The notes below the pieces were generated by a model that was not told the origin of the DNA, searched no databases, and saw only the letters and a list, made by a program, of their open reading frames with translations. DNA of 64,000 nucleotides from Polyangium sp. y55x31. Lineage in GTDB: Bacteria; Myxococcota_A; Polyangia; Polyangiales; Polyangiaceae. The position numbers and the translations under genes are program-made. Location of the stretch: contig NZ_JARZHG010000053.1 of assembly GCF_029946505.1 (NCBI RefSeq), forward strand, positions 1 through 64,000, read 5' to 3'. Shown in pieces: positions 1 through 9,009 of the stretch (positions are counted from its first letter, which is position 1; every line of letters starts with the position of its first letter).

Positions 1-1
1 G

Positions 2-559
2 GCTCCGCCGTCGCTCGGCGCGCCGCCGCCTCCGCCGCCCGGTCCGATGATGGGCGCGCCGCCGCCCCCGCCGCCGGGCCCGATGATGGGCGCGCCGCCG
101 CCCCCGCCGCCGGGTCCGATGATGGGCGCGCCGCCGCCTCCGCCGCCGGGGCCTCCCTCGGCGATCGGCTTCGGGGCTCCGCCGCCGCCTCCGCCGCAGT
201 ACGGCAACATGGCGCCTCCGGGTCCGCCTCCGGCCCCGCCTGCGCCTGCGCCCTCCGCGGCCGGCGGCATCCCGGGCGCGATCCCGCTCTTCGCGTACTA
301 CGCGGGCGAGCGGAGCGTCGTGAACAAGGACCGCTTCATCATCGGCCGCGGCAAGCAGTCGAGCGACCTGACGATCAAGGACCCGAACGTCTCGCGCCAG
401 CACGCGATGGTCGAGTACCTGAACGGCCAGTACTACATGGTCGACATGGGCTCGACGAACGGCGTCGAGTTCAACGGCCAGCGCATCACGCGCAAGGCGA
501 TCGGCGAAGGCGACTCGTTCCGGATCTGCGACCACGAAGTCCGGTTCTCTTACCGCTGA
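2..559 (+). CDS. Pro-rich protein with C-terminal FHA domain (5' partial)
   Basis: The frame is open from the left edge, so the N-terminus lies outside the window. The first ~75 visible residues are almost only Pro, Gly, Ala and Met, with three exact copies of a 12-residue unit (PPPPPPGPMMGA) and then looser poly-Pro. The last ~95 residues form a forkhead-associated domain with the phosphothreonine-binding positions intact: IIGRG (Gly-Arg), SRQHA (Ser/His) and STNGVEFNG (Asn-Gly). FHA domains dock onto Thr-phosphorylated partners, which fits the many Hanks-type kinases of myxobacteria. The Pro-rich part is probably a flexible spacer or docking tail. Whether another domain precedes it cannot be seen. 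The partner is unknown. Confidence 0.85.
   Translation, partial: APPSLGAPPPPPPGPMMGAPPPPPPGPMMGAPPPPPPGPMMGAPPPPPPGPPSAIGFGAPPPPPPQYGNMAPPGPPPAPPAPAPSAAGGIPGAIPLFAYYAGERSVVNKDRFIIGRGKQSSDLTIKDPNVSRQHAMVEYLNGQYYMVDMGSTNGVEFNGQRITRKAIGEGDSFRICDHEVRFSYR
23..153 (+). repeat. 36-bp in-frame tandem repeat coding for PPPPPPGPMMGA
   Basis: Three near-identical 36-bp units start at 23, 59 and 95, followed by a shortened fourth. Third-position differences (ccg, ccc, cct) show some divergence between copies. All units stay in frame with the FHA protein, so copy number can change the Pro-rich spacer length without breaking the gene. Confidence 0.9.
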
Positions 560-566
560 CGCGCTG

Positions 567-1895
567 ATGGGGGCGGTCATGGGTGGCTCGCGTGGACAAA
601 CCCTGCGAGCCACCCGCCACGCCCCGCCCTTCTTCTCCTTCACGCTCGCCGCGCTCCTCGTCACGGGACACGCCCGCGCCTCGAACGAGCCGCCCTGGGT
701 CGCGCCCGAGACCGAGCCCTTGCCGCAGGGCATCGTCAGCGCGCGGATCCTCAAGGCCGATCAGCCGATCCTCGCATCCCCGTGGGAAGGCGCGCCGCGA
801 CGCGGATCGGCCGCGCTCGACGTGCACCTGCCGATCTTCGCCGTGCGCCGCGGCCCGGGCTGCAAAGGACGATTTCTCTCGATCGGCCCACTCGCGTGGG
901 TCTGCGAGGACGCCGTCGAGCTCGCGGAGACGCCCTTCGTGAACGCGGCGTACCGCGCGATCCGCGAGACCTCCGACGGTTTGCCCTTCCGGTACTACTT
1001 CGTCGGCCCCGACGGATCGTTTGCGTACAAAAAGCTTCACGCGGTCGACATCGGCGCGCCCGACATGCAGCTCGAACCCGGGTTCGCCGTGGCGATCGTG
1101 GAGGAGCGCCTGGTCGAGGGTGCTCGTTACGGACGCAGCCACAACGAGCTCTGGATCCCGATGCGGGACCTCGGCCCCGCGCGGCCGCTCGCGTTCCGCG
1201 GCGAGGAGATCAAACCCGACGCGCCCGCGGACGCCTTGCCCTTCGCGTGGATCCTCGTCGACAAGGCGAAGGTGTTTTCGACGCCGAGCGCGCTCGGCAA
1301 AACGGAAGCCAGCCGCGCGCGCTTCGAACGTGTGCCCTTCTTCGAGGAGAAAAACGTGGGCGGCGCGCGCTTCTCGCGCATCGGGGAAAACGCGTGGGTC
1401 CGCTCGTCGGAGATCCGTCACGCGACGATCGCGCCGCCGCCGCCCGAGGTCGACGTCGAGGCGGGCGAGAAGTGGATCGACGTGGAGCTCGAGAGCCAGA
1501 CGCTCGTGGCTTACGAGGGCAAACGCCCCGTGTTCGCGACGCTCGTCTCGACGGGCAAGGGCCGCGAAGGATCGGCGACGGCGACGCCGCGCGGCACGTC
1601 GCGCATCTGGGCGAAGCTCTTCACCTCGAACATGGACAACCTCGAGGACGAGGGCGCGACGCGGTACTACCGGATGGAGGACGTGCCGTGGGTGCAGTTC
1701 TTCGCGAAGGGCGTGGGCCTGCACGGCGCGTTCTGGCATCGATCCTTCGGCCAGGTGCGCAGCCATGGCTGCGTGAACCTCGCGCCGCTCGACGCGCAGC
1801 GGCTCTTCTTCTGGACCACGCCGCGCGTGCCCGCCGGATGGACCGCCGCCTTGCCGAGCACGCACGACGTGGGCACGGTCGTGCGAGTACGCTAG
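567..1895 (+). CDS. L,D-transpeptidase-family (YkuD) exported protein
   Basis: 442 residues with an N-terminal hydrophobic export segment (about residues 20-40, ending at HARA). The C-terminal third carries the YkuD signature: HGAFWH, then RSHGCVNLAPLDA, which holds the catalytic Cys within the S-H-G-C-V-N-L motif. YkuD enzymes form 3-3 crosslinks in peptidoglycan or attach proteins to it. The region between signal and catalytic domain (about 50-290) contains two stretches that look like SH3-type wall-binding modules, for example the one around FLSIGPLAWVCEDAVEL. The start at 567 lies 7 nt after the FHA gene; ATG at 579 is an alternative. It could be cotranscribed with that gene, but function need not be shared. 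Confidence 0.88.
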   Translation: MGAVMGGSRGQTLRATRHAPPFFSFTLAALLVTGHARASNEPPWVAPETEPLPQGIVSARILKADQPILASPWEGAPRRGSAALDVHLPIFAVRRGPGCKGRFLSIGPLAWVCEDAVELAETPFVNAAYRAIRETSDGLPFRYYFVGPDGSFAYKKLHAVDIGAPDMQLEPGFAVAIVEERLVEGARYGRSHNELWIPMRDLGPARPLAFRGEEIKPDAPADALPFAWILVDKAKVFSTPSALGKTEASRARFERVPFFEEKNVGGARFSRIGENAWVRSSEIRHATIAPPPPEVDVEAGEKWIDVELESQTLVAYEGKRPVFATLVSTGKGREGSATATPRGTSRIWAKLFTSNMDNLEDEGATRYYRMEDVPWVQFFAKGVGLHGAFWHRSFGQVRSHGCVNLAPLDAQRLFFWTTPRVPAGWTAALPSTHDVGTVVRVR

Positions 1896-1928
1896 AAGCG
1901 AAGCCGTCACGCGAGAGAGCGCATACCC

Positions 1929-3647
1929 ATGGTCTCGATCGTCAACGCTGTTCGTGATCTCGGCCGACTGCGCCAGATCTACGTCGTGCTCGTTCGTCAC
2001 GGCTTCGGCGAGCTCGCGCAGCGGCTCGGGCTCGGCGGTCGCCCGCGCACGCAAGCCATGCCCGAGCTGCCCCCGGGCAGCGAGCCGAGTGACGCGCTGG
2101 TCGAGGCGCCCGAGGCCGACGCCAAGCGCGGCGAAGAAGAACGACGGCGCATCTCGCTGCCCGAGCGCGTGCGGCTCGTGTGCATGGATCTCGGCCCCTC
2201 GTTCGTGAAGCTCGGCCAGATTGCCTCCACGCGCCCCGACGTCCTGCCGAACGACTGGATCATCGAGCTGAAGAAGCTCCAGGACGAGGTGAACCCGCTG
2301 CCGTGGAGCGACATCAAGGCCGCGGTCGAGGCCTCGCTCGGCGCGCCGATCGAAGACGTCTACGAGCGGTTCGAGGAAAAACCCCTCGCGGCGGCCTCGA
2401 TCGGCCAGGTACATCGCGCCGTGCTCAAGCACGCCGACGGCCCGCAAGAGGTCGTCGTGAAGGTGCAGCGGCCCGGCGTGCGCACGACCGTCGCGCGTGA
2501 CCTCGAGCTCTTGCACGCGCTCGCGAAGCTCATCGAGCGCACGATCCCCGAATCGGCCTTGTACCAACCATCGGCGCTCGTCGATCAGTTCGATCGCGCG
2601 ATCACGAGCGAGCTCGACTTCGGCCTCGAGGCCGAGCACGCCGAGAAGTTCCGGCGTAACTTCGCGGGTCACCCGCACGCGCGCTTCCCGCTCGTCTACC
2701 GCGAAGCATCGTCCAAGACCGTGCTCACGCTCGAGCTCCTGCCCGGCGGCAAGGTCTACGACGAGATCCGCGACCATGGACACAAGGGCCCCGCGATCGC
2801 GCAGGCCGCGGTTGGCATCGTCGTGAAGATGATCTTCGAGGACGGGTTCTTCCACGCGGACCCGCACCCTGGGAACATCTTGATCTCCGGCGATCCGGAC
2901 AGCCCCACGATCGGCCTCATCGACCTCGGCATGGTCGGACGTTTGTCCCCGGAGATGCGCGACAAGACGCTCGACCTGATGATCGCCGCGGTTCGTCAGG
3001 ACCACCTCGGCGTCGCGGACGCGCTCTACGCGATCGGCACGCCGACGAAGAAGGTCGACATGCGCGCCTACCGCGCCGAGGTCAGCGTCCTGGCGGAGAA
3101 GTATCTCGGCCGGCCGCTCAAGGAGATCGACGTCGCCGCGATGATCAGCGACCTCATGCGCGGCGCGAGCAAGTACGGCATCGAGATCCCGCCGGACTTC
3201 TTGCTCGTCGGCAAGGCGATCATGACGATCGAAGGCGTCGGCAAGGAGATCGATCCGGACCTCGACGTCTTTGGCGTCGCGCGTCCGTTTTTCCTCGATC
3301 TCCTGCGCAAACGTTACTCGCCCGAGCGCGTCGGGATGGAGCTCTGGCGCGGCGTCGAGCGCCTTTCCGGCGCTGCCTACGACTTGCCGCAACAGCTCCG
3401 CGAGGTCCTCGACGACCTGCGCCTCGGGCGGCTGACCTTACGCACCACCGATCCGACCCTCCCGCGTACGGTCGATCGCCTCGGACGGCGCCTCTTCGCG
3501 GGCCTCGTCGTGGCGACCTTCGTCTTCGCGGGGACGTGGCTGCTTCAAACGGATCGAAAGGATCCGCTCGGCATCACGCTCCTCGTCTTCGGCGTGCTCG
3601 TGATGTTCGGGCACGTCGTCCTCGACGTGCTCCGCCATCTTCGTTAG
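1929..3647 (+). CDS. ABC1/UbiB (AarF) family atypical kinase-like membrane protein
   Basis: 572 residues, close to the usual UbiB length. Hallmarks in order: the KxGQ segment FVKLGQIASTRPDVLP (about residue 95), the Ala-rich nucleotide loop AAASIGQVHRA (about 157), the lysine in VVVKVQRPGV, the catalytic FFHADPHPGNIL (about 310) and the DFG-like IDLGMVG. Two hydrophobic helices near the C-terminus (LFAGLVVATFVFAGTWLL and the following segment) anchor it in the membrane. UbiB proteins are ATP-dependent factors for ubiquinone synthesis or lipid/quinone handling. Myxobacteria often use menaquinone, so the exact substrate is open. It follows the transpeptidase gene by 33 nt. Confidence 0.9.
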   Translation: MVSIVNAVRDLGRLRQIYVVLVRHGFGELAQRLGLGGRPRTQAMPELPPGSEPSDALVEAPEADAKRGEEERRRISLPERVRLVCMDLGPSFVKLGQIASTRPDVLPNDWIIELKKLQDEVNPLPWSDIKAAVEASLGAPIEDVYERFEEKPLAAASIGQVHRAVLKHADGPQEVVVKVQRPGVRTTVARDLELLHALAKLIERTIPESALYQPSALVDQFDRAITSELDFGLEAEHAEKFRRNFAGHPHARFPLVYREASSKTVLTLELLPGGKVYDEIRDHGHKGPAIAQAAVGIVVKMIFEDGFFHADPHPGNILISGDPDSPTIGLIDLGMVGRLSPEMRDKTLDLMIAAVRQDHLGVADALYAIGTPTKKVDMRAYRAEVSVLAEKYLGRPLKEIDVAAMISDLMRGASKYGIEIPPDFLLVGKAIMTIEGVGKEIDPDLDVFGVARPFFLDLLRKRYSPERVGMELWRGVERLSGAAYDLPQQLREVLDDLRLGRLTLRTTDPTLPRTVDRLGRRLFAGLVVATFVFAGTWLLQTDRKDPLGITLLVFGVLVMFGHVVLDVLRHLR

Positions 3648-3763
3648 CCGGCTGTTGTTCAGCGGAGCAGCCGCCTACGGACCACCACATGCGCGCAGCA
3701 GGGCGCCGAGCTACCTCGACGCCCTGCTCCGCGGCCCGGTGAATCCGCGCGTGGCCTATCCGA

Positions 3764-4105
<342 letters not shown>

Positions 4106-4314
4106 CCGATTCTGCTCCTTTCAGGCCACGCGCCCCCATGGGGGGCTGCATGCATCATTCGAGACGACCCGCGGGGTTCGGGGGGACCGACTGTTGGTCC
4201 CAGCCCACCGAGGGCTCGGGGGCTTCGCTTCGGGCGGCCCCGCTCTAATCCGAAACTGACGGTTTGGCTAGCGGCTTTTTGAGGTTTCCCACCGCGATCT
4301 TCCGGCGGGACGCC

Positions 4315-5088
4315 TCAGTGGTGTTCTGCGTGGTGGTGCTCCGTGGCGAGGCCGATGTAGATGCTGCTGAGCAGGCAGAACACCAGCGTCTGCACGACGA
4401 TCACGATGAGCCCGAGCATCATCACGGGCAGCGGCAGGAAGATCGCCACGAGACCGAAGAAGACCGAGGCGATGAGGTGGTCGACCGCGATGTTGACCAT
4501 CAGACGCACGCTGAGCGTGATCGGACGGACGCAGGTCGAGATGACCTCGATCGGGAAGATGAGCGGCGCGAGGTACCACTTCGGCCCCGCGAGGTGCGCG
4601 ATGTAGCTCCAGCCGTTCTCCTTGATGCCCCAGATGTTGAAGGAGAGGAAGACGAGCAGCGCGCAGCCGAGCGTGACGTTCAGGCTCGACGTCGGCGGCG
4701 AGAAGCCGGGGATCAGGCCCGAGACGTTCGAGAAGAAGATGAAGCCCGCGGCGCCGCCGATCAGCGGGAAGTACCGCTTGGCGTTCTCCGCGCCCATCAC
4801 GTCCTTGGCCATGTCGTAGAAGTAGCCAAAGAACGCCTCGAAAAACGTGCGCAGGCTGAGCCGATCGTCCGGAACGACCGACTCGTCGAGCCGCCGGAAC
4901 TTCGACCGCACCGCCATCGCCATCGCGATGAACACGATGATGATGAGCAAGCTCGAGAAGATCGGCTCGACCGAGTGGTAGCTCATCGGCTCGTGACCGA
5001 TGAAGCTGTGGCCGAGGTTCTTCGCGTTCTCGCGGAGACCAGGGAGGTGGGCCAGGAGGAAGGTCAGAAAACCAGTATGCTCGGGCAT
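4315..5088 (-). CDS. atpB: ATP synthase F0 subunit a
   Basis: 257 residues from the ATG (MPEHTGFL); an in-frame TTG at 5121 would add 11 residues that do not look like the family. Several transmembrane helices are visible. The essential Arg lies in RPITLSVRLMVNIAVDH, matching the helix that faces the c-ring Glu. FFSNVSGLIPGFSPPTSSLN is the conserved loop and helix before it. The tail is His-rich (TEHHHAEHH). Subunit a forms the ion half-channels of the rotary ATP synthase in the inner membrane. It lies between atpI and atpE. No b, delta or F1 subunit gene is in the window. Confidence 0.95.
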   Translation of the reverse strand: MPEHTGFLTFLLAHLPGLRENAKNLGHSFIGHEPMSYHSVEPIFSSLLIIIVFIAMAMAVRSKFRRLDESVVPDDRLSLRTFFEAFFGYFYDMAKDVMGAENAKRYFPLIGGAAGFIFFSNVSGLIPGFSPPTSSLNVTLGCALLVFLSFNIWGIKENGWSYIAHLAGPKWYLAPLIFPIEVISTCVRPITLSVRLMVNIAVDHLIASVFFGLVAIFLPLPVMMLGLIVIVVQTLVFCLLSSIYIGLATEHHHAEHH

Positions 5089-5148
5089 GACCGTCGTCGC
5101 TCCATCACCGGAGCGCTCCAATCTCGAACTCGTACTCGCTGCTCGATC

Positions 5149-5640
5149 TCAGGGCTCGTTCGAGGGGTCCCCCTCGTCAGCGGGCCTCGCCTTTAGCACA
5201 TCTTCGCGCGGCGCGTCCCCGAAAGATCTGCGCTTTGGATCACCTTGTGGGAGGTCCTCCGGGGGCTTCGGGCCAAACAGGGTCCCCACCGTGATGCCGA
5301 TGGGCAGGGCCCCATACCCCACGATGAGCGAGAGACCCGAGGCAATCCCGCTGCGCAGAATGAGCCAAACCCCGCCCAGCAAAAGCGCGAGCTTGAGCGT
5401 GGCGATGACCGCCCAAGGCGCGGTGTTGCCCCGCCGGGACAAAAACGCCTCGCCCACCTGCGCAAATACCCAGAGGTTCACCGGCGCGAGCGCCCCGCCG
5501 ATCGCCACGCCGACCCCGAACCTCGGCCCGCCGATCGCAAACGCGCCTACGGTCAAGACGACCGCCGTTCCGATCACCCCGAGGAGCGCCCCGCGCATCG
5601 GCGCGTCGAGCTTCGAAGGCTTTTCCGCGTCTTCGCTCAT
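5149..5640 (-). CDS. atpI: ATP synthase subunit I (AtpI-like) membrane protein
   Basis: 163 residues with four hydrophobic segments (around 17-37, 40-60, 75-95 and 102-122) and a polar, Pro/Asp/Glu-rich cytoplasmic tail. It sits directly upstream of atpB, where the I protein lies in many atp operons. The ATG overlaps the stop of the upstream atpZ-like gene by 4 nt (ATGA), implying translational coupling. AtpI is thought to help assemble the c-ring or handle Mg2+. The family call rests on the position and the four-helix layout more than on sharp motifs. Confidence 0.75.
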   Translation of the reverse strand: MSEDAEKPSKLDAPMRGALLGVIGTAVVLTVGAFAIGGPRFGVGVAIGGALAPVNLWVFAQVGEAFLSRRGNTAPWAVIATLKLALLLGGVWLILRSGIASGLSLIVGYGALPIGITVGTLFGPKPPEDLPQGDPKRRSFGDAPREDVLKARPADEGDPSNEP

Positions 5641-5996
5641 GCGCCTCCCCTCCCCTCGTCTTCGTCGTCCGCCTTCGTGATCGGAGGCTCGTCCTTCTTG
5701 CGCTCGTCGGGCGTGTCGTAACGCGGCAGCGGATTGCCTTGCTCGCGCTCCTCGCGCTCGGCCTGCGCCTTCATCTCGCGCGAGGCGCGAAGGAAGGCCT
5801 TCACGGCCGCGCCGCAGCCGAAAAAGAAGCCGAGGACCGCGAGGTACGGCTCGGTGCCGAATTTACCGTCGAGCCAGCGCCCGCCGAAGAAGCCAAACGC
5901 GATCGACAGGACGATCTCGAGACCGATCGTCCCGAGGCTGCCGACGCCGCGCCACTCCTCGACCTTGGGCGGACGCTTCTGCTCCTTGCCGTTCAC
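5637..5996 (-). CDS. atpZ: AtpZ/AtpI-family small membrane protein
   Basis: 119 residues from a GTG start (VNGKEQKRPPKVEEW). The GTG overlaps the stop of rdgB by 4 nt, which supports this start. Two helices (LGTIGLEIVLSIAFGFFGGR and YLAVLGFFFGCGAAVKAF) flank a short loop with the family-typical GGRWLDGKFGTEPYLA. The C-terminus is highly charged (EREEREQGNP to DDEDEGRGGA). This fold (two-helix hairpin, GxxLD loop) is that of the AtpZ proteins, proposed to act in Mg2+/Ca2+ handling or assembly of F0. It is coupled to atpI by an ATGA overlap. Confidence 0.8.
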   Translation of the reverse strand: MNGKEQKRPPKVEEWRGVGSLGTIGLEIVLSIAFGFFGGRWLDGKFGTEPYLAVLGFFFGCGAAVKAFLRASREMKAQAEREEREQGNPLPRYDTPDERKKDEPPITKADDEDEGRGGA

Positions 5997-6658
5997 CGCT
6001 CGCCCACCACGCGCGTCACCGTCGCGCGTCGATTCTCGATCAATGCTTCCAGCACGGGCCGCATCGAGCGCGCCGCTTCGGCGCGATGGCTGATGCGGTT
6101 CTTCTCGTCGTCGCCGAGCTCGGCCATCGTGCGCCCGTCGCCCTTGACGATGAAGAGCGGGTCGTACCCGAAGCCGCCCGCGCCGCGCGCTTGCCGTGCG
6201 ATCGTCCCCTCGCAGCGGCCCTCGCAGATGACCTCGGGCTCGACCTCGTTCCACGGATCGAGCAGCACCATCGTGCAGCGGAAGCGCGCCGTGCGGTGCT
6301 CGTCGTCGATCTCTTCGAGCGCCGCGAGCAGCGCCGCGTTGTTCTCCGAGTCGGTCGCGCCTTCCTTCGCGAAGCGCGCCGAGCGCACGCCGGGCCGGCC
6401 CGCGAGCGCGTCGACCTCGAGCCCCGCGTCCTCCGCGAGCGTCACCATCATCGCGGCCTCGGCCGCCGTGCGCGCCTTGATCAACGCGTTGTCCACGAAC
6501 GTCGCGCCGTCCTCGATGATCGGCGGCAAGTCGGGCAGCACCTGCGAGAGCGGCAGGAGCTTGATCGGCAGGTCGGCGAAGATCGCCCCGAGCTCCGCGA
6601 GCTTGCCGCGGTTCGTCGTGGCGACGAGGATCGCCAGCGGCAGGTTCGCCTCGCTCAC
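5993..6658 (-). CDS. rdgB: XTP/dITP diphosphatase (RdgB/HAM1)
   Basis: 221 residues from a GTG start that overlaps the rph stop (GTGA at 6655-6658). It removes non-canonical purine triphosphates (XTP, dITP, ITP) from the nucleotide pool. Family motifs: ATTNRGKLAEL (nucleotide loop with Lys), EDAGLEVDALAGRPGVRSAR (catalytic Asp), GGFGYDPLF and ISHRAEAA. The C-terminus runs about 20 residues past the last motif, which is common. The rph-rdgB pairing is found in many bacteria, where both enzymes act on RNA and nucleotide quality control. Confidence 0.95.
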   Translation of the reverse strand: MSEANLPLAILVATTNRGKLAELGAIFADLPIKLLPLSQVLPDLPPIIEDGATFVDNALIKARTAAEAAMMVTLAEDAGLEVDALAGRPGVRSARFAKEGATDSENNAALLAALEEIDDEHRTARFRCTMVLLDPWNEVEPEVICEGRCEGTIARQARGAGGFGYDPLFIVKGDGRTMAELGDDEKNRISHRAEAARSMRPVLEALIENRRATVTRVVGER

Positions 6659-7419
6659 GAGAATCTCCCCGCCTGGAAGAGCGAAGCGAGCTCGACGCCC
6701 GCCGACGCGAGCGCGCTTCGTTGCATCGACACGAGCTTCGCGACGCCGGCGAGCCCGACGTCGATCATGCTGTCGAGGTCGCGCCGCTCGATCGCCTCGC
6801 CTTCGGCCGTCGCTTGCACCTCGACGATCGATCCACGCGCCGTCGCCACGACGTTGAGGTCCACGCGCGCCTTGCTGTCCTCTTCGTAGACGAGATCGAG
6901 GATCGCGTCGCCGCCGAGGTGTCCCACGCTGATCGCGGCCACCTGGTCCCGCAACACCGGCGCGATCTGGTTCGCCGTGCGCAGCTTCGCGAGCGCGAGC
7001 GACATCGCCACGAAGCCTCCGGTGATCGACGCCGTCCGCGTCCCGCCGTCGGCCTCCAGCACGTCGCAGTCGATCACGATCGTACGCTCGCCGATCGCGT
7101 CGAGGTCGATCGCGCTCCGGAGCGCGCGCCCGATGAGCCGCTGGATCTCCTGCGTCCGCCCGCTCGGCGACTTGCCGCGTCCTTCGCGTGCTTCCCTTCG
7201 CGCGCGGCTCGCGCGCGGATGCATCTGGTACTCCGCCGTCAGCCAGCCTTTGCCTTTGCCCGCCATCCATGCGGGCACGACCGCGTCGATCGACGCGGTG
7301 CAGAGCACGACCGTACCGCCGGCGCGGTAGAGCACGGAGCCCTCTGCGTTGCGGTGGAAGTGCGGGACGATCTCGACGGGGCGAGGTTCGGCGGGGCTAC
7401 GGCCATCGGGGCGGGACAC
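6655..7419 (-). CDS. rph: Ribonuclease PH
   Basis: 254 residues, normal length. It trims tRNA 3' ends with phosphate. Visible hallmarks: GGTVVLCTASID near the N-terminus, TAEYQMHPRAS (usually TAEYxMLPRAT), the phosphate-binding SGRTQEIQRLIGRALR, the catalytic Asp region IDCDVLEADGGTRTASITGG, and YEEDSKARVDLNVV. It is the first gene of the run that continues with rdgB and the F0 genes. The 97 nt upstream (7420-7516) probably hold the promoter, but no clear -35/-10 is seen. Confidence 0.95.
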   Translation of the reverse strand: MSRPDGRSPAEPRPVEIVPHFHRNAEGSVLYRAGGTVVLCTASIDAVVPAWMAGKGKGWLTAEYQMHPRASRARREAREGRGKSPSGRTQEIQRLIGRALRSAIDLDAIGERTIVIDCDVLEADGGTRTASITGGFVAMSLALAKLRTANQIAPVLRDQVAAISVGHLGGDAILDLVYEEDSKARVDLNVVATARGSIVEVQATAEGEAIERRDLDSMIDVGLAGVAKLVSMQRSALASAGVELASLFQAGRFS

Positions 7420-7516
7420 GCCGCGTCCTTAGCACAGGCGAAGAGCCGCGCAGTGCATCCTCACGCCCGGCCCCCACACTCCTCGTCCGGCCTGCGCGCC
7501 CGGTGGTCGCTTCGGG

Positions 7517-8233
7517 TCACCAGGTCACGGGGTAAACCGTCGCGTAGAGCCCCTCGCCCGACCCGCCCCGCGTCGCGGCGCGCTGGACGAGATAAAGCTC
7601 CTGCTTTGGTCCCTGACAGACGAACGCGCCTCCCTCGGACGCGACGTACACCTGGCCGCCGACGGTCCTCATGGAAAACCCCTCGGGCCACGACTCGCGC
7701 TTCTTCAAGTAGTCGAGCGCCATGTTCGCCCGCGGCGGCACGTCGGACCGTTCGAGGATGCGGATGAGCCGGTCCGCCTGGGAAAACGCCGAGCCCTCCT
7801 GCTTGGCGACGTCGCTGATGCCGACCTTCGCGGGGAGCTGTCCGGGCCCGACCTCGTTCGAGGGCACGCGGCGCGAGCGGACGATGGTGAACTCCTCCGT
7901 CGTCTTGCCGCCCTCGACGCGATGGCCCCGGCCGATCCACCGGCCATCGCCGGAAGGCACGACCGCGTTCCACGGCTTGCACGAGCCGAACGCATTCAGC
8001 ACCGCGCACGGTCCGCTCTTCGCGTCGGCCGCGCACTTGAGCGTCTTCTTCAGCGAGGCGACGTCGAGATCGTCGGGCGCGGCGACGGCCTCGGGCGTCG
8101 TCGTCGCGGGCGGCGCGGCGGACGGAGGCGCGGGCGTCCCGGTGCGCGCGGGCGCCGCGGAGTCCCCGGCGGGCTCCTGGGAACACGCGGCGACGGCGAT
8201 CGAGACGAGGACGGCGAAGGGGCGCGTTCGCAT
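7517..8233 (-). CDS. Lipoprotein of unknown function
   Basis: 238 residues from ATG 8233 (MRTRPFAVLVSIAVAACS); an upstream ATG at 8251 would put six residues before the signal. The lipobox VAAC gives a lipid-anchored mature protein beginning CSQEPAGDSAAP, followed by an Ala/Pro/Thr linker to about residue 50. The rest is a compact mixed domain with four Cys (for example CAADAKSGPC and CQGPKQELY) and many Trp/Val strands. No family is recognised. It stands alone between rph and the HhH gene, both on the same strand. Confidence 0.75.
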   Translation of the reverse strand: MRTRPFAVLVSIAVAACSQEPAGDSAAPARTGTPAPPSAAPPATTTPEAVAAPDDLDVASLKKTLKCAADAKSGPCAVLNAFGSCKPWNAVVPSGDGRWIGRGHRVEGGKTTEEFTIVRSRRVPSNEVGPGQLPAKVGISDVAKQEGSAFSQADRLIRILERSDVPPRANMALDYLKKRESWPEGFSMRTVGGQVYVASEGGAFVCQGPKQELYLVQRAATRGGSGEGLYATVYPVTW

Positions 8234-8266
8234 GGGCGCGCAGTCTGGCACGCCGTCGCTCGTCCG

Positions 8267-8899
8267 CTACGGCGGGTCGATCAGGAGCTTCGGCCGGAGC
8301 CGCGCGAGCGACTTCCGCCCGATCCCCTTCACGCGAAGCAGATCCTCCGGCCGCTTGAACCGCCCGAGCTTCGCCCGCAGCGCGAGGATCGCCTTGGCCT
8401 TCGTGGCCCCGACGCCCGGCAGCTTTCGCAGATCCTCCTCCGTCGCGAGGTTCAGGATCACTCGTCCATCCGGAGTCACCGCCGCGATCGGCGCGCCCGC
8501 ATCCGCCGCCGCACCCGCATCCGCCGTCGCCCCCGCATCCGCTTCCGCGTGCGCTCTCGCTCCCGCATCCGCTTCCGCGCTCGCCGTCGCCGCGGGCGGA
8601 GGCGCCGCCGCGCTCGCGCTCGTCGCCGGCGGACCGAGGTATGCCCCGACGCGACGCGGCATCAAATCCGCAGCCGCTCCGGATCCCACGAACGCGAGCG
8701 CCAAGAACCCGAGCGCCGCGAGTGCCGCTTTCCCCGCGAGCGGCATCCATGCCGATCCTCGCAGCCGCGCCGCGATCGACCCGAAAAACGCCCGCGCGCC
8801 GACCTGCTTCTCCTCGACCGAAAGTTCCACCGAGAGCCTCCTCGGCGGCCTCTTCGGCGATCTTCGTGCCAGGGGCGGCGACGCGGGAATGCGCGTCAT
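8267..8899 (-). CDS. ComEA-like membrane-anchored helix-hairpin-helix protein
   Basis: 210 residues from ATG 8899 (MTRIPASPP); a TTG at 8911 is less likely. One membrane helix (about 50-75, AALAALGFLALAFVG) is followed by a low-complexity spacer made only of Ala, Asp, Glu, Gly and Thr (ATASAEADAGARAHAEADAG). The C-terminus holds two HhH motifs: ATEEDLRKLPGVGATKAKAI and PEDLLRVKGIGRKSLARLRP. ComEA binds incoming DNA in the periplasm during natural transformation. With no other competence gene nearby, a role in DNA uptake is family inference; a general periplasmic DNA-binding role is possible. Confidence 0.85.
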   Translation of the reverse strand: MTRIPASPPLARRSPKRPPRRLSVELSVEEKQVGARAFFGSIAARLRGSAWMPLAGKAALAALGFLALAFVGSGAAADLMPRRVGAYLGPPATSASAAAPPPAATASAEADAGARAHAEADAGATADAGAAADAGAPIAAVTPDGRVILNLATEEDLRKLPGVGATKAKAILALRAKLGRFKRPEDLLRVKGIGRKSLARLRPKLLIDPP

Positions 8900-9009
8900 T
8901 TTTGGGTGCAAACGGTCTGCGCGGAGGTGGCGCCGCCATGGCGGAGGGGTGGCGACGCCATCGGGACCTCTCGCTCGACCTGCGCTACGATGCCGGCGAG
9001 CAGGTGACC

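Noticed and set aside
486-3392. A 968-codon minus-strand open frame
   Set aside because: It overlaps two genes with clear YkuD and UbiB motifs on the other strand and reads like antisense GC-rich coding.
4182-4201. Small gggacc/ggtccc hairpin between atpB and atpE
   Set aside because: The stem is only 6 bp with no T tract; atpE expression after it is expected, so a terminator call is not supported.
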